This document shows positions 48,352 through 59,189 of a stretch of 64,000 bases of DNA, piece by piece. The DNA comes from Aeromonas jandaei (GTDB lineage: Bacteria > Pseudomonadota > Gammaproteobacteria > Enterobacterales > Aeromonadaceae). The stretch spans positions 1,890,001 through 1,954,000 of the forward strand of contig NZ_CP149571.1 in NCBI RefSeq assembly GCF_037890695.1, in the 5' to 3' direction. The notes under the pieces were generated by a model that worked only from the letters and a program-made list of their open reading frames with translations, was not told where the DNA came from and ran no database searches. Positions within the stretch are counted from its first letter, which is position 1, and every line of letters begins with the position of its first letter. A program made the translations under genes and the position numbers.

Positions 48352-49143
48352 GTGATCGACCAGACTGCCACCATTCACGATACTGCTATCGTCCATGAGT
48401 CTGCCGTGATCGGTAAAGGGGTTGAAATCGGCCCCTTTTCTGTCATCGGCGCCGAGGTAGAAATCGGCGACAACACCTGGGTGGGCTCCCACGTGGTGAT
48501 CAAGGGCCCGACCAAGATTGGTCGCGGCAACAAGATCTTCCAGCACACCTCCATCGGTGAGGATTGCCAGGACAAGAAGTACGCCGGCGAGCGCACTTTC
48601 CTCGAGATTGGCGACAACAACGTCTTTCGCGAGAACTGCACCGTGCACCGTGGCACCATTCAGGACCAGAGCCTGACCAAGGTGGGCAGCGGCAACCTGT
48701 TCATGGTCAACGTTCACGTTGCCCACGACTGCATCATCGGTGACAACTGCATTTTCGCCAACAACGCGACCCTGGCGGGCCATGTGGTGATCGGCGATTT
48801 CGTGATCTTCGGTGGTCTCTCTGCCATTCACCAGTTCGGTCGCGTCGGTTCCCACGCCTTCGTTGGTGGCTGTGCCGCCCTGAACAAGGATGTGCCGCCC
48901 TACGTGATGGCCGCCGGTAACTACGCCAAGCCGTTCGGGGTCAACTCCGAAGGTCTGCGTCGCCGCGGTTTCAGCGCTGAGGCTATCTCTGCCGTCAAGC
49001 GTGCCTACAAAGAGATCTTCCGCTCTGGCAAGACCATCGAAGAGGTGCTGCCTGTGCTGATCGAGATGGCGCAAGCCGAGCCGGCCGTCCAGCTCTATGT
49101 GGACTTCCTCAAAGACAACGAGCGCGGGATCATCCGTGCCTGA
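48352..49143 (+). CDS. lpxA: UDP-N-acetylglucosamine O-acyltransferase
   Basis: 263 residues (E. coli 262), GTG start 48352, 5 bp after fabZ. It is the first step of lipid A synthesis. Hexapeptide beta-helix; catalytic His in [13 protein letters not shown]. The acyl-length ruler region [12 protein letters not shown] keeps the glycine found in the C14-selective E. coli enzyme. The C-terminus overlaps lpxB by 8 bp. Confidence 0.96.
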   Translation: MIDQTATIHDTAIVHESAVIGKGVEIGPFSVIGAEVEIGDNTWVGSHVVIKGPTKIGRGNKIFQHTSIGEDCQDKKYAGERTFLEIGDNNVFRENCTVHRGTIQDQSLTKVGSGNLFMVNVHVAHDCIIGDNCIFANNATLAGHVVIGDFVIFGGLSAIHQFGRVGSHAFVGGCAALNKDVPPYVMAAGNYAKPFGVNSEGLRRRGFSAEAISAVKRAYKEIFRSGKTIEEVLPVLIEMAQAEPAVQLYVDFLKDNERGIIRA

Positions 49144-50275
49144 TCCGGTTCGTATCGGTATCGTCGCCGGAGAGGTCTCCGGCGACATTCTGGCTGCCGG
49201 TCTGGTGCGCGAGCTGCAAGTCCGTTACCCGGACGCGCAGTTCGAAGGGATCGCCGGGCCGCGCATGCAGGCTCTGGGCGTCAAGGCCTTGTTCGAGATG
49301 GAAGAGCTCTCCGTCATGGGGATCACCGAGGTGCTGGGCCGTCTGCCGCGCATTCTCAAGGTTCGCCGCGAACTGCTGCGTCACTTTATCGCCAATCCGC
49401 CCGATATCTTCATCGGCGTGGATGCACCGGATTTCAATATCGGGGTGGAGCTTAAACTGCACCGCGCCGGTATCAAGACGGTTCACTATGTCAGCCCCTC
49501 GGTGTGGGCATGGCGTCAGAACCGCATTCACAAGATCAAGGCGGCCACCGACATGGTGCTCGCCTTCCTGCCGTTCGAGAAAGCGTTCTACGACCGTTTC
49601 GAGGCCCCTTGCCGCTTTGTCGGCCACACCATGGCGGATGACATTCCGCTGGTGCCGGATCAGGCTGCCGTGCGTCGCAAGCTGGGTATCGATGCCAACC
49701 GCCGCTGGTTGGCGGTACTGCCGGGCAGCCGCACGGCGGAAGTGGGCTTTATGTCCCCTCTGTTTCTCGAAGCGTGCAAACACCTGACGGTGCGCTATCC
49801 GGATCTCGGTTTTATCGTGCCGCTGGTCAACCAGAAACGGCGTGAGCAATTCATGGCCATCAAGGCTGAAGTGGCACCGGATCTCGAGATGGTGTTGCTG
49901 GAAGGGCAGGGGCGCGAGGCGATGATCGCCGCCGACGTGGTGATGCTCGCCTCCGGTACGGCGGCGCTTGAAGCCATGCTGGTGAAAAAGCCGATGGTGG
50001 TGGGTTACAAGCTCAAGCCCTTCAGCTACTGGCTTGCCCAGCGGCTGGTGAAGACTGAATTCGTCTCCCTGCCCAACCTGCTGGCCGGGCGCATGCTGGT
50101 GCCGGAACTCATCCAGCACGAGTGCACCCCGGAGAATCTGGTGGAAGATGTGAGCAAGTATTTCGAGCACGACAACAGTGCGCTGGTCAACACCTTCACC
50201 GAGCTCCATCAACTCATTCGCTGCAACGCCGATCTGCAGGCTGCCGAGGCGGTAGCCGAGCTGCTAGGCAGATAG
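49136..50275 (+). CDS. lpxB: Lipid A disaccharide synthase
   Basis: 379 residues (E. coli 382). GTG 49136 lies inside the end of lpxA and gives the family start [20 protein letters not shown]. The GT-B glycosyltransferase motifs [25 protein letters not shown] and [20 protein letters not shown] are present. It condenses UDP-2,3-diacyl-GlcN with lipid X. Followed by a 120-bp inverted repeat element before rnhB. Confidence 0.95.
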   Translation: MPDPVRIGIVAGEVSGDILAAGLVRELQVRYPDAQFEGIAGPRMQALGVKALFEMEELSVMGITEVLGRLPRILKVRRELLRHFIANPPDIFIGVDAPDFNIGVELKLHRAGIKTVHYVSPSVWAWRQNRIHKIKAATDMVLAFLPFEKAFYDRFEAPCRFVGHTMADDIPLVPDQAAVRRKLGIDANRRWLAVLPGSRTAEVGFMSPLFLEACKHLTVRYPDLGFIVPLVNQKRREQFMAIKAEVAPDLEMVLLEGQGREAMIAADVVMLASGTAALEAMLVKKPMVVGYKLKPFSYWLAQRLVKTEFVSLPNLLAGRMLVPELIQHECTPENLVEDVSKYFEHDNSALVNTFTELHQLIRCNADLQAAEAVAELLGR

Positions 50276-50280
50276 CAGTA

Positions 50281-50400
50281 GTAGGTTCGATTAGCCGCGC
50301 TGCGGCGTAATTGGACGATCGCGTCACTGTGTCGCCGAACGCTCACCTAACTAATAGATGCCCAGGGAACGTTCGAATACGCTTCGCTATTCGAACCTAC
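50281..50400. repeat. REPIN-like inverted repeat element (two GTAG-type REP arms)
   Basis: Exactly 120 bp, starting GTAGGTTCGATTAG (50281) and ending in the inverted copy CTATTCGAACCTAC (50387-50400). Each arm is itself a palindrome: left GTTCGATTAG...CGTAATTGGAC (about 50283-50316), right TTCGAATA/TATTCGAA (50372-50395). The 5' GTAG tetranucleotide next to an imperfect palindrome is the hallmark of REP sequences mobilised by RAYT transposases. No coding sequence inside and no RAYT gene in the window. It lies between lpxB and rnhB without disrupting either. Confidence 0.75.
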
Positions 50401-50428
50401 CTTCCTTGTTTTGATTCAAGGCTACAAG

Positions 50429-51019
50429 ATGATGATCGATATTCCTGACGACAAGCTGGTTGCCGGTGTGGACGAAGTGGGCCGTGGCCCGCTGGTGGGT
50501 GACGTGGTCACCGCCGCGGTCATTCTCGACCCGGCCAATCCGATTGCAGGGCTGGCTGACTCCAAGAAGCTCTCCGAGAAGAAGCGCCTCGCTCTGTTTG
50601 ACGAGATCAAGGAGAAGGCGCTGGCCTTCGCCATCGGCCGTGCGACTCCGGAGGAGATCGACGAGCTCAACATCCTGCATGCCACCATGTTGGCGATGCA
50701 GCGCGCCGTAGCGGGGCTGAAGGTGACGCCCGAGCTGGTCTTTATCGATGGCAACCGCTGCCCGGCTCTGCCGATGGAGGCGCGTGCCGTGGTCAAGGGC
50801 GATAGCCTGGTGGCCGCCATCAGCGCCGCCTCGATCCTCGCCAAGGTGACCCGTGATGCGGAGATGACCGAGCTGGACAGCCGTCACCCCGAGTACGGCT
50901 TCGCCCGCCACAAGGGTTATCCGACTGCGGAGCACCTCGCCATTCTGGCTGAGCGCGGCCCGCTGCCGGAGTATCGCAAAAGCTTCAAGCCGGTGCGCCG
51001 CGCACTGGGGCTCGAATAA
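50429..51019 (+). CDS. rnhB: Ribonuclease HII
   Basis: 196 residues (E. coli 198). ATG 50429 or 50432; AAGG (50417-50420) favours the first. Metal-site acids: [17 protein letters not shown] (Asp, Glu), FIDGNRCP and [13 protein letters not shown]. It removes ribonucleotides from DNA. In E. coli it follows lpxB closely; here the REPIN-like element adds space. Confidence 0.96.
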   Translation: MMIDIPDDKLVAGVDEVGRGPLVGDVVTAAVILDPANPIAGLADSKKLSEKKRLALFDEIKEKALAFAIGRATPEEIDELNILHATMLAMQRAVAGLKVTPELVFIDGNRCPALPMEARAVVKGDSLVAAISAASILAKVTRDAEMTELDSRHPEYGFARHKGYPTAEHLAILAERGPLPEYRKSFKPVRRALGLE

Positions 51020-51087
51020 TCCATGCTGATCTGTCTGAACGATTTCTGCCTTGGCTGGTTCTGCTTGCGTAATGAGAGGGCATGACG

Positions 51088-54000
51088 ATGGCTGACCCCC
51101 GTTTTATCCATTTGCGAGTCCACACCGACTTCTCCATGGTGGATGGACTGCAGAAGATCAATCCCATCGTCGGGGCTGCCGCGGCCGACAACATGCCGGC
51201 GATTGCCCTGACCGACCAGATGAACATGTGTGGTCTGGTGCGCTTCTATGGTGCCGCCCACGGCAAGGGGATCAAACCCATCGTCGGTGCCGACTTCTGG
51301 GTACAGAGTGACGAGCTTGGCGACGAGCAGTTCCGCCTCACCCTGCTTGCCATGGACAACGAGGGCTACCAGAACATCACCCTGCTCATCTCCCGCGGTT
51401 ATCAGCGCGGCCATGTGCAGGGGCGTCCGGTCATCGACAAGGCCTGGCTTGCCGAACACGCCAAGGGGGTGATCGTCCTCTCCGGCGGGCGCGAGGGGGA
51501 TGTGGGCAAGTTCCTGCTCAAGGGTAACCGCCAGATGACCGAGCAGTGCGTCGCCTTCTATCAGACCCATTTCCCGGATGCCTATTACCTCGAGCTGCTG
51601 CGTACCGGCCGCTCTGACGAGGAGGTCTATCTGCACATGGCGGTGGCCATTGCCACCGAGTTCGAGCTGCCGGTAGTGGCCACCAACGAGGTAGTGTTCC
51701 TCAACGCCGATGATTTCGACGCCCACGAGATCCGGGTCGCCATCCATGATGGCTATACCCTGATGGACAAGCGCCGTCCCCGTCGCTACAGCCCGCAGCA
51801 GTACCTGCGCAGCCAGGAGGAGATGTGCGAGCTCTTTGCCGACATCCCCGAGGCGCTGGAGAACACGGTGGAGATCGCCAAGCGCTGCAACGTGACGGTG
51901 CGTCTCGGCGAATATTTCCTGCCCAACTTCCCGACCGGCGACATGACCACCGAAGATTTTCTGGTGGCCAAATCGAAAGAGGGTCTGGAGGAGCGTCTCG
52001 AGTTCCTGTTCCCGGACCCGGCGGTGCGGGCAGAGCGCCGTCCCGAGTATGACGAGCGTCTCGATATCGAGCTGAAAGTAATCAACCAGATGGGCTTCCC
52101 GGGTTACTTCCTCATCGTGATGGAGTTTATCCAGTGGTCCAAGGACAACGGCATCCCCGTTGGCCCGGGCCGTGGCTCCGGTGCAGGCTCTCTGGTGGCC
52201 TACGCCCTCAAGATTACCGACCTCGACCCGCTGGAATTTGACCTGCTGTTCGAACGTTTCCTCAACCCCGAACGGGTATCCATGCCCGACTTCGACGTCG
52301 ACTTCTGTATGGATCGACGGGACGAGGTGATCGAGCACGTCTCCGACATGTATGGCCGGGAGGCGGTGTCGCAGATCATCACCTTCGGCAGCATGGCGGC
52401 CAAGGCGGTGGTGCGGGACGTGGGCCGGGTGCTGGGCCACGCCTACGGTTTTGTCGATCGCATCTCCAAGCTCATTCCGCCAGATCCCGGCATGACCCTG
52501 GCCAAGGCGTTCGAGGCCGAGCCCAAGCTGCCCGAGCTCTACGAGCAGGATGAGGAGGTCAAGGACCTCATCGACATGGCCCGCCGCTTGGAAGGGGTAG
52601 TGCGCAATGCCGGTAAACACGCCGGTGGCGTGGTAATCGCGCCCACCAAGATCACCGACTTTGCGCCGCTCTACTGCGATGACGAGGGTCATCACCCGGT
52701 CACCCAGTTCGACAAGAACGACGTGGAGTACGCCGGTCTGGTGAAGTTCGACTTCCTCGGTCTGCGCACGCTCACCATCATCGACTGGGCGCTCGGCATG
52801 ATTAACCCGCGTCTTGCCAAAGAGGGCAAGCCGCCGGTCGACATCGCCGCTATTCCCATCGATGACAAGAAGTCGTTCGATTTGCTGCAGCGCTACGAGA
52901 CCACAGCGGTATTCCAGCTTGAATCCCGTGGCATGAAGGACCTCATCAAGCGGCTGCAGCCCGACTGTTTCGAAGACATGATCGCACTGGTGGCCCTGTT
53001 CCGACCGGGCCCGCTCCAGTCAGGCATGGTGGATAACTTCATCGACCGTAAACACGGTAATGAAGCCATCTCCTATCCGGACGAGAAGTGGCAGCACGAG
53101 AGCCTCAAGCCCATCCTTGAGCCCACCTACGGCATCATCCTCTATCAGGAGCAGGTGATGCAGATTGCCCAGACGCTGGCGGGCTATACGCTCGGTGGCG
53201 CGGACATGCTGCGCCGGGCGATGGGTAAGAAAAAGCCCGAGGAGATGGCCAAGCAGCGGGCCGGTTTCGAAGAGGGCGCCATCAAGAATGGCGTCGACGG
53301 CGAACTGGCGATGAAGATCTTCGATCTGGTGGAGAAGTTTGCGGGCTACGGCTTCAACAAGTCGCACTCCGCCGCCTATGCGCTGGTCTCCTACCAGACC
53401 CTCTGGCTCAAGACTCACTTCCCGGCCGAGTTCATGGCGGCGGTCATGACCGCCGATATGGACAACACCGACAAGATCGTGACCCTGGTGGACGAGTGCC
53501 AGCGGATGGGGCTGACCGTGATCCCGCCGGACGTCAACACCGGCCGCTATCGCTTCAGCGTCAACGAAGACGGTCACATCGTCTACGGTATCGGCGCGGT
53601 GAAGGGGGTGGGTGAAGGGCCCATCGACGCGATTCTGGACGCGCGGGATCGGGACGGCCCGTTCCGCGATCTGTTCGACTTCTGCAACCGGGTCGACATC
53701 AAGAAGCTCAACAAGCGGGTGATGGAGAAGCTTATTCTCTCCGGCGCCATGGATCGGCTCGGCCCCCACCGTGCCGCCCTGATGGCGACTCTGGAAGAGG
53801 CGATGCGCGCCGCCGAGCAGCATGCCAAGGCGCAGGCGGTGGGGCAGGTCGACATGTTCGGCGTGCTCACCGAGGAGATCGACGACGTCAAGAAGGCGTT
53901 CGCCAATGTGCCGCACTGGCCTGACAAGGTGTGGCTGGAGGGGGAGCGAGAAACCCTCGGGCTCTATCTGACCGGTCACCCCATCAACCAGTACAGCGGC

Positions 54001-54567
54001 GAATTGCGTCGTTATACGTCGGGCCGGTTGTGCGATCTGCATCCTACCTCCCGCGATACGGTGACCACGGCGGCAGGGCTGGTGATTGCCGCCCGCAGCA
54101 TGGTGACCAAGCGCGGCAACAAGATGGGGATCTTCACTCTGGACGACCGTTCCGGCCGTCTCGATGTGACACTTTTCAGCGAAGCGCTGGAAAAGTACGA
54201 AGAGTTGATGCAAAAAGACCGTATTTTGGTGGTTTCTGGACAGGTCAGCTTTGATGACTTCTCCGGTGGCCTTAAAATGTCGGCCCGTGAATTACTGGAT
54301 ATCAACGATGCGAGGGAGCGTTTTGCCAGAGCAATTCGCATCTCCCTTGATGAACAGCGTATCGATGATCGCTTTTTTCCGCGTTTGTGCGAGATTTTGG
54401 AGCCCGCCCGTGCCGGAGTCTGTCCGGTTCAGGTAAACTATCGTCGCCCCGGCTCCCGGGTGCGATTGACGCTCGGTACCGAGTGGCGGGTGACGCCCAC
54501 CGATCAACTGTTAGATGACTTGCGCGTCCTGCTTGGGCGAGAGCGGGTCGAGTTGGTTTTTGATTAG
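51088..54567 (+). CDS. dnaE: DNA polymerase III alpha subunit
   Basis: 1159 residues (E. coli 1160). ATG 51088 has GAGAGGG seven bases upstream; the ATG at 51082 is too close. PHP domain at the N-terminus ([17 protein letters not shown]), polymerase catalytic acids in [16 protein letters not shown] (about residue 400) and a third Asp near [10 protein letters not shown], then tandem HhH, OB fold and C-terminal tau-binding region. Replicative polymerase; uninterrupted, no intein. It lies 68 bp after rnhB. Confidence 0.97.
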   Translation: MADPRFIHLRVHTDFSMVDGLQKINPIVGAAAADNMPAIALTDQMNMCGLVRFYGAAHGKGIKPIVGADFWVQSDELGDEQFRLTLLAMDNEGYQNITLLISRGYQRGHVQGRPVIDKAWLAEHAKGVIVLSGGREGDVGKFLLKGNRQMTEQCVAFYQTHFPDAYYLELLRTGRSDEEVYLHMAVAIATEFELPVVATNEVVFLNADDFDAHEIRVAIHDGYTLMDKRRPRRYSPQQYLRSQEEMCELFADIPEALENTVEIAKRCNVTVRLGEYFLPNFPTGDMTTEDFLVAKSKEGLEERLEFLFPDPAVRAERRPEYDERLDIELKVINQMGFPGYFLIVMEFIQWSKDNGIPVGPGRGSGAGSLVAYALKITDLDPLEFDLLFERFLNPERVSMPDFDVDFCMDRRDEVIEHVSDMYGREAVSQIITFGSMAAKAVVRDVGRVLGHAYGFVDRISKLIPPDPGMTLAKAFEAEPKLPELYEQDEEVKDLIDMARRLEGVVRNAGKHAGGVVIAPTKITDFAPLYCDDEGHHPVTQFDKNDVEYAGLVKFDFLGLRTLTIIDWALGMINPRLAKEGKPPVDIAAIPIDDKKSFDLLQRYETTAVFQLESRGMKDLIKRLQPDCFEDMIALVALFRPGPLQSGMVDNFIDRKHGNEAISYPDEKWQHESLKPILEPTYGIILYQEQVMQIAQTLAGYTLGGADMLRRAMGKKKPEEMAKQRAGFEEGAIKNGVDGELAMKIFDLVEKFAGYGFNKSHSAAYALVSYQTLWLKTHFPAEFMAAVMTADMDNTDKIVTLVDECQRMGLTVIPPDVNTGRYRFSVNEDGHIVYGIGAVKGVGEGPIDAILDARDRDGPFRDLFDFCNRVDIKKLNKRVMEKLILSGAMDRLGPHRAALMATLEEAMRAAEQHAKAQAVGQVDMFGVLTEEIDDVKKAFANVPHWPDKVWLEGERETLGLYLTGHPINQYSGELRRYTSGRLCDLHPTSRDTVTTAAGLVIAARSMVTKRGNKMGIFTLDDRSGRLDVTLFSEALEKYEELMQKDRILVVSGQVSFDDFSGGLKMSARELLDINDARERFARAIRISLDEQRIDDRFFPRLCEILEPARAGVCPVQVNYRRPGSRVRLTLGTEWRVTPTDQLLDDLRVLLGRERVELVFD

Positions 54568-54582
54568 AGGTTCTAAGGCCCT

Positions 54583-55533
54583 ATGAGTCTTTTTCTGGAT
54601 TTTGAACAGCCGATTGCCGAGTTGCAGGCGCAGATTGATGAACTCAAGCATGTGAGTGAAGGCAATCGTGCCGTGGATCTTAAAGACGAGATCCATCGGC
54701 TGGAGAAGAAAAACGAAGAGCTGACCAAGAAGATCTTCGGTGATCTGGGTGCCTGGCAGGTATCCCAGATGGCGCGTCATCCCCAGCGCCCTTATACCCT
54801 CGACTACCTCGAGCACATCTTCACCGATTTTGACGAGCTGGCTGGCGATCGCGCCTATGCCGACGACAAGGCCATCGTGGGCGGTATCGCCCGTCTCGAC
54901 GGCGAGCCGGTGATGGTGATTGGTCACCAGAAGGGTCGCGAGACCAAGGAGAAGATCAAGCGCAACTTTGGCATGCCGCGCCCGGAAGGGTATCGCAAGG
55001 CCCTGCGCCTGATGGAGATGGCTGAACGCTTCAAGATGCCGATCATCACCTTTATCGACACTCCGGGCGCCTACCCGGGCGTGGGTGCCGAGGAGCGTGG
55101 CCAGTCCGAAGCGATTGCCCGCAACCTGAAGGTGATGGCCGGTCTGACCGTGCCGGTAGTCTGCACCGTGATCGGTGAAGGCGGCTCTGGCGGCGCACTG
55201 GCTATCGGCGTGGGCGACCGCGTCAACATGCTGCAGTACTCCACTTATTCCGTCATCTCGCCGGAAGGGTGTGCTTCCATCCTGTGGAAGAGTGCCGACA
55301 AGGCCTCCGTAGCGGCCGATGCGATGGGGATCACTGCCCAGCGCCTGAAAGAGCTCAAGCTCATCGACTCCATCGTCGAGGAGCCGCTTGGCGGCGCTCA
55401 CCGCGATGTCGCCAAGATGGCCAAAAACCTCAAGGCGCGCATCAAGCAGGATCTGGATGCCCTGCGTCCGCTCGATAGCGAGCAGCTGCTGGAGCTGCGT
55501 TACCAGCGTCTGCTGGGCTACGGCTACTGCTAA
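54583..55533 (+). CDS. accA: Acetyl-CoA carboxylase carboxyltransferase subunit alpha
   Basis: 316 residues (E. coli 319). It works with AccD to move CO2 from biotin to acetyl-CoA, the first step of fatty-acid synthesis. Motifs: [20 protein letters not shown] and [15 protein letters not shown], the oxyanion-hole loops. It closes the large plus-strand cluster, 15 bp after dnaE. Confidence 0.97.
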   Translation: MSLFLDFEQPIAELQAQIDELKHVSEGNRAVDLKDEIHRLEKKNEELTKKIFGDLGAWQVSQMARHPQRPYTLDYLEHIFTDFDELAGDRAYADDKAIVGGIARLDGEPVMVIGHQKGRETKEKIKRNFGMPRPEGYRKALRLMEMAERFKMPIITFIDTPGAYPGVGAEERGQSEAIARNLKVMAGLTVPVVCTVIGEGGSGGALAIGVGDRVNMLQYSTYSVISPEGCASILWKSADKASVAADAMGITAQRLKELKLIDSIVEEPLGGAHRDVAKMAKNLKARIKQDLDALRPLDSEQLLELRYQRLLGYGYC

Positions 55534-55549
55534 GTCCACTTGCTCTGCA

Positions 55550-55582
55550 TCAAGCCCCCGTCGATACGGGGGCTTTTGTTTT
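55550..55582 (+). terminator. Terminator of accA
   Basis: AAGCCCCCGT (55552-55561) / ACGGGGGCTT (55566-55575), CGAT loop, then TTGTTTT. Confidence 0.92.
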
Positions 55583-55635
55583 ATGGCCCTTTAACACGAT
55601 GTCAGGCGTGTTTCTGAGCACTGGTTGGAGGCAAC

Positions 55636-55669
55636 AAAAAAGCGCCCCGGGTGAGCGGGGCGCTTTTAC
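55636..55669 (-). terminator. Terminator of the DUF3545 gene
   Basis: AAAAGCGCCCCG (55638-55649) / CGGGGCGCTTTT (55656-55667), loop of 6; T-run on both strands. Confidence 0.9.
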
Positions 55670-55683
55670 CAAGATTGACTCGA

Positions 55684-55866
55684 TTACAGCTCAATCTCGT
55701 CGGTCAGACCTTCATAGGCGATATCGATTGATTGCAGCTCCTTCTGCAGGCGGTGCTTGTCTTTCAACGCCTCAATCTCGCGCCATTTGCGTTTTTTTCC
55801 CGTTGTCCCGCGGCTACGTGAACCGAGCTCAACTACCTCGTCATAATCGAAGTTGAACATTTCCAT
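55684..55866 (-). CDS. DUF3545 family small protein
   Basis: 60 residues from the ATG at 55866; AAGGAGGGAG lies 5 bases upstream, better than the start 11 codons earlier. The pattern FNFDYDEVVELGSRSRGTTG followed by KKRKWREIEALKDKHRL is that of DUF3545, a highly charged small family of Vibrio and relatives. Basic middle, acidic end (TDEIEL). Function unknown. Its own promoter and terminator make it a single-gene unit. A symmetric AAAACGTTTT (55926-55935) lies 60 bp upstream. Confidence 0.8.
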   Translation of the reverse strand: MEMFNFDYDEVVELGSRSRGTTGKKRKWREIEALKDKHRLQKELQSIDIAYEGLTDEIEL

Positions 55867-55971
55867 GGCTCCCTCCTTGGTTTTTATCGTTTTCACCATC
55901 CGTATAACATAACGAGGTTGAAAATAAAACGTTTTCGTTACAGCTCTATGACCGTGCTAAAAGTCGGGTAC

Positions 55972-56010
55972 AAAAAAACCGGGCTCCCCTGAGGGAGCCC
56001 GGTTTTTAGT
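55972..56010 (-). terminator. Terminator of tal
   Basis: AACCGGGCTCCC (55977-55988) / GGGAGCCCGGTT (55993-56004), CTGA loop, flanked by A- and T-runs on both sides. Confidence 0.92.
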
Positions 56011-56025
56011 AGAAAAATTAACCGA

Positions 56026-56976
56026 TTACAGGCGGCCTGCCAGCATGGTTTCCAGCTTGCCCTGGTCGATGGCAAACATGCGGATACCTTCGCCCAGCTT
56101 CTCGTGAGCCATGGCGTCCTGGTTCAGTTCCCAGCGGAATTCGGCCTCGGTCATCGGGGTCGGTTTCGCTTTGCGCTCGCCGGTGTAGTCCAGCTTGCGT
56201 ACCACAGCGCCTTCAGCCTTGCTCAACTCTTCCAGCAGGGCCGGGCCAATGGTCAGACGGTCGCAGCCTGCCAGCTCCAGGATCTCGCCGGTGTTGCGGA
56301 AGCTGGCGCCCATGACTACGGTCGGGTAGTCGTGCTGCTTGTAGTAGTTGTAGATGGAGGTAACGGAGACCACGCCCGGATCTTCGCTGGCAGTGTAATC
56401 ACGGCCATTTTTGGCTTTGTACCAGTCGAGGATGCGGCCCACGAACGGGGAGATCAGGAAGGCGCCGGCTTCGGCACAGGCGCGGGCCTGGGCGAAGGAG
56501 AACAGCAGGGTCAGGTTGCACTGGATACCCTCTTTCTCCAGCACCTCGGCGGCACGGATCCCTTCCCAGGTGGAAGCCAGTTTGATCAGGATGCGGTCGT
56601 TGCTGATGCCGGCTTCGTTGTAGAGACGGATCAGTTTGCGGGCCTTGGCGATGCTGGCGTCGGTATCGAAGGAGAGGCGGGCATCCACTTCGGTGGAGAT
56701 ACGGCCCGGAACGATCTTCAGCACTTCCAGACCGATGTTGACTGCCAGCTTGTCGCCCGCGTCGATGATTTGCTGTGCCTTGTCCTGGCTCTGGGATTTG
56801 GCCCACTTGATGGCGTCTTCGATCAGCGGTGCGTACTCGGGGATCTCGGAGGCTTTCAGAACCAGAGAGGGGTTGGTGGTGGCATCGATGGGCTGATAGC
56901 GTTTGATCGCTTCGATATCGCCGGTGTCGGCAACAACAGTGGTCAGGGCTTTCAGCTGGGTTAATTTATCGGCCAT
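56026..56976 (-). CDS. tal: Transaldolase
   Basis: 316 residues (E. coli TalB 317), ATG 56976 ([20 protein letters not shown]). It exchanges three-carbon units in the pentose phosphate pathway. The Schiff-base lysine is in [18 protein letters not shown] (about residue 131); [11 protein letters not shown] carries the catalytic Asp. A palindrome GATGGGT-ATG-ACCCATC (57084-57100) lies about 110 bp upstream. No transketolase gene is adjacent. Confidence 0.96.
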   Translation of the reverse strand: MADKLTQLKALTTVVADTGDIEAIKRYQPIDATTNPSLVLKASEIPEYAPLIEDAIKWAKSQSQDKAQQIIDAGDKLAVNIGLEVLKIVPGRISTEVDARLSFDTDASIAKARKLIRLYNEAGISNDRILIKLASTWEGIRAAEVLEKEGIQCNLTLLFSFAQARACAEAGAFLISPFVGRILDWYKAKNGRDYTASEDPGVVSVTSIYNYYKQHDYPTVVMGASFRNTGEILELAGCDRLTIGPALLEELSKAEGAVVRKLDYTGERKAKPTPMTEAEFRWELNQDAMAHEKLGEGIRMFAIDQGKLETMLAGRL

Positions 56977-57687
56977 AGCGAATGTCATCTCTTAATGAGG
57001 GAGTAATCCCTGGGTTGCGGGCTTGAGACGGTGGTTCTGAAATAAAATTACAGGATCTTGATGCCTCAGGCTCAGAAAAGCGCGATGGGTATGACCCATC
57101 ATCATTGCCTGCCTAATTAATACTTATGTGGTGCTTCCTGCAATAGGGGCACTTGGCTGTTAAATATTCAGACTGTTGAGATATTCCGTTTTAATGTGCA
57201 AAACATACTGATTAATAAGGTTTTTTTATATTTTCGGCAGAGCGTTTCCGGTTTGCGGCCAAGCCATTTTTTTTAGCCAATATTCATATTTGCGTGGCCG
57301 ATCACATAAATTCTTGAGTTGCATACTTGAAATTTTCTTACAGCGAAAACGTTTTGCGAAATATCCCCTCTTGAAAGCCGTTTCATGCAAGCGTTTGCCT
57401 GTTTCTGACGGAGGGAAATAGGCCGGCAGAAAAATACTCCTATGGAGCTATATTCGCGTTTGTCTGATTAAATTATTGGATTTGTTGAAAGTTTGCGATT
57501 TAAATGGAGCTTTAGTGGCGTTTTCCGTTCGTTTTTTGTGTCCAGAGTGATCGGGATCACTATTCCGGACTCTTCCGCTGTGCTAGATTCCGCCCCTTTA
57601 GCGACACGATAATTAAACAACAGACAGAAAGCGGCCTGTGTACGCAGATTTGCACTGGCCATGGATGTGAATAACAACGAGAGAATT
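56977..57687. promoter_or_regulatory. Divergent tal / symporter intergenic region
   Basis: 711 AT-rich bases without a convincing gene. Contents: palindrome GATGGGT/ACCCATC (57084-57100) on the tal side; two PurR-like sites, GCGAAAACGTTTTGCG (57343-57358) and ATGCAAGCGTTTGCCT (57385-57400), centres 42 bp apart; between them TGAAA-N4-TTTCA (57372-57385); a CRP-like palindrome AGTGATCGGGATCACT (57546-57561) centred about 42.5 bp before the start expected from the extended -10 TGCTAGATT (57581-57589). No glycine riboswitch seen. Confidence 0.55.
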
Positions 57688-59118
57688 ATGGACACCTTGA
57701 TTGCGATGCTAAACGACCTGATGTGGGGAGCCGTGCTCATCTACCTGCTCATCGGGGTCGGTATCTTCTTCACCTTCCGCCTGGGTTTTATCCAGATCCG
57801 CCACTTCGGCCACATGTTCTCCGTGCTGAAAAACAGCCGCAAATCGGACAACGCCGGCATCTCCTCCTTCCAGGCACTCTGCACCAGCCTCGCAGCCCGG
57901 GTCGGCACCGGCAATCTGGCCGGTGTGGCCGTCGCCATCTATCTGGGTGGCCCCGGCGCCATCTTCTGGATGTGGCTGATCGCCTTTATCGGTATGTCGA
58001 CCGCCTTCGTCGAAAGCACTCTGGCCCAGCTCTACAAGGTCAAGGATGAGGATGGCAACTACCGTGGCGGTCCTGCCTACTACATGGAGAAGGGGCTTGG
58101 CATGCGCTGGATGGGGGTGCTCTTTTCGCTCTGCCTCATCCTGGCGTTTGGTCTGGTGTTCAACGCGGTGCAGGCCAACTCCATCAGTCTGGCGATGAAG
58201 GTGGCCTTCGGTATTCCTGACTGGGTCAGCGGTCTGGCGCTGGTGCTGCTCTCCGGCCTCATCATCTTCGGCGGCATTCGCGGCATCGCCCGTTTTGCCG
58301 AGCTGGTGGTGCCCTTTATGGCGTTGGCCTACATCCTGCTGGCGTTGGTCATCGTTGCCATGAACATCAGCGAGCTGCCCCACGTGATGATGCTGATCTT
58401 CAAATCCGCCTTCGGCATTGAACAGGCGGGTTCGGGAGCGCTCGGCTATGCCATCTCCCAGGCGATGATCAACGGCATCAAGCGCGGTCTCTTCTCCAAC
58501 GAGGCGGGCATGGGCTCGGCTCCCAACGCAGCAGCCACTGCCACCCCCTATCCGCCGCACCCGGCCTCACAGGGTTATGTGCAGATGCTGGGGGTCTTTA
58601 TGGACACCATCATCATCTGCACCTGTACCGCAGCTATCATCCTGATGTCAGGTCAGTTTGAGCCGGGCTCCGGTGTGACCGGGGTGGAGCTGACCCAGCG
58701 TGCGCTCTCCTCCCAGATTGGTCATGGCGGCAATATCTTCATTGCGGCGGCCATCTTCTTCTTCGCCTTCACCTCCATCGTTGCGAACTACTCCTATGCC
58801 GAGACCAACCTGGTGTTCCTCGAGCACAACCACAAGGGCGGCCTGATGCTGTTCCGGATGTTTGTGCTGGGGATGGTGATGTTCGGCTCGGTAGGAGAGT
58901 TGCCGACCGTCTGGGCGATGGCGGATGTCTCCATGGGGTTGATGGCCATCGTTAACCTGGTGGCCATCCTGCTGCTCTCCGGCGTCGCCATCAAGCTGGC
59001 GAAGGATTACAACGACCAGCTCAGGCTGGGCAAGGTGCCTACCTTTGATGCCAACAAGTATCCCGAGATCCGCTCCCAGCTGGAAGAGGGTATCTGGGAT
59101 AATCCCGTCAAAAAGTAA
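57688..59118 (+). CDS. Sodium:alanine/glycine symporter (AGCS family)
   Basis: 476 residues. ATG 57688 (GAGAG upstream) is preferred over ATG 57661. About ten membrane helices. AGCS signatures: SSFQALCTSLAARVGTGNLAGVA near residue 57, FSNEAGMGSAPNAAATA near 271, and VANYSYAETNLVF near 370. It imports alanine and/or glycine with Na+. Its likely CRP and PurR control, and the presence of gcvA/gcvB elsewhere in the window, would fit a glycine link, but the substrate cannot be told from sequence. Confidence 0.92.
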   Translation: MDTLIAMLNDLMWGAVLIYLLIGVGIFFTFRLGFIQIRHFGHMFSVLKNSRKSDNAGISSFQALCTSLAARVGTGNLAGVAVAIYLGGPGAIFWMWLIAFIGMSTAFVESTLAQLYKVKDEDGNYRGGPAYYMEKGLGMRWMGVLFSLCLILAFGLVFNAVQANSISLAMKVAFGIPDWVSGLALVLLSGLIIFGGIRGIARFAELVVPFMALAYILLALVIVAMNISELPHVMMLIFKSAFGIEQAGSGALGYAISQAMINGIKRGLFSNEAGMGSAPNAAATATPYPPHPASQGYVQMLGVFMDTIIICTCTAAIILMSGQFEPGSGVTGVELTQRALSSQIGHGGNIFIAAAIFFFAFTSIVANYSYAETNLVFLEHNHKGGLMLFRMFVLGMVMFGSVGELPTVWAMADVSMGLMAIVNLVAILLLSGVAIKLAKDYNDQLRLGKVPTFDANKYPEIRSQLEEGIWDNPVKK

Positions 59119-59136
59119 TCCGTGTTGCATGATGTG

Positions 59137-59172
59137 CAAGAGAGGGGAGCCGGTGGCTCCCCTCTCTTTTTA
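59137..59172 (+). terminator. Terminator of the symporter gene
   Basis: AGAGAGGGGAGCC (59139-59151) / GGCTCCCCTCTCT (59155-59167), 3-nt loop, then TTTT. Confidence 0.92.
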
Positions 59173-59189
59173 TGCCTTGTGTGATGCGC

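Noticed and set aside
55926..55938. PurR-like AAAACGTTTTCGT upstream of the DUF3545 gene
   Set aside because: Only the right half and centre match; the left half is AT-only. Too weak to call a site.
57401..57687. Glycine riboswitch ahead of the alanine/glycine symporter
   Set aside because: I looked for the tandem aptamer cores known from Vibrio symporter leaders and saw neither the conserved core nor a matching expression-platform hairpin.
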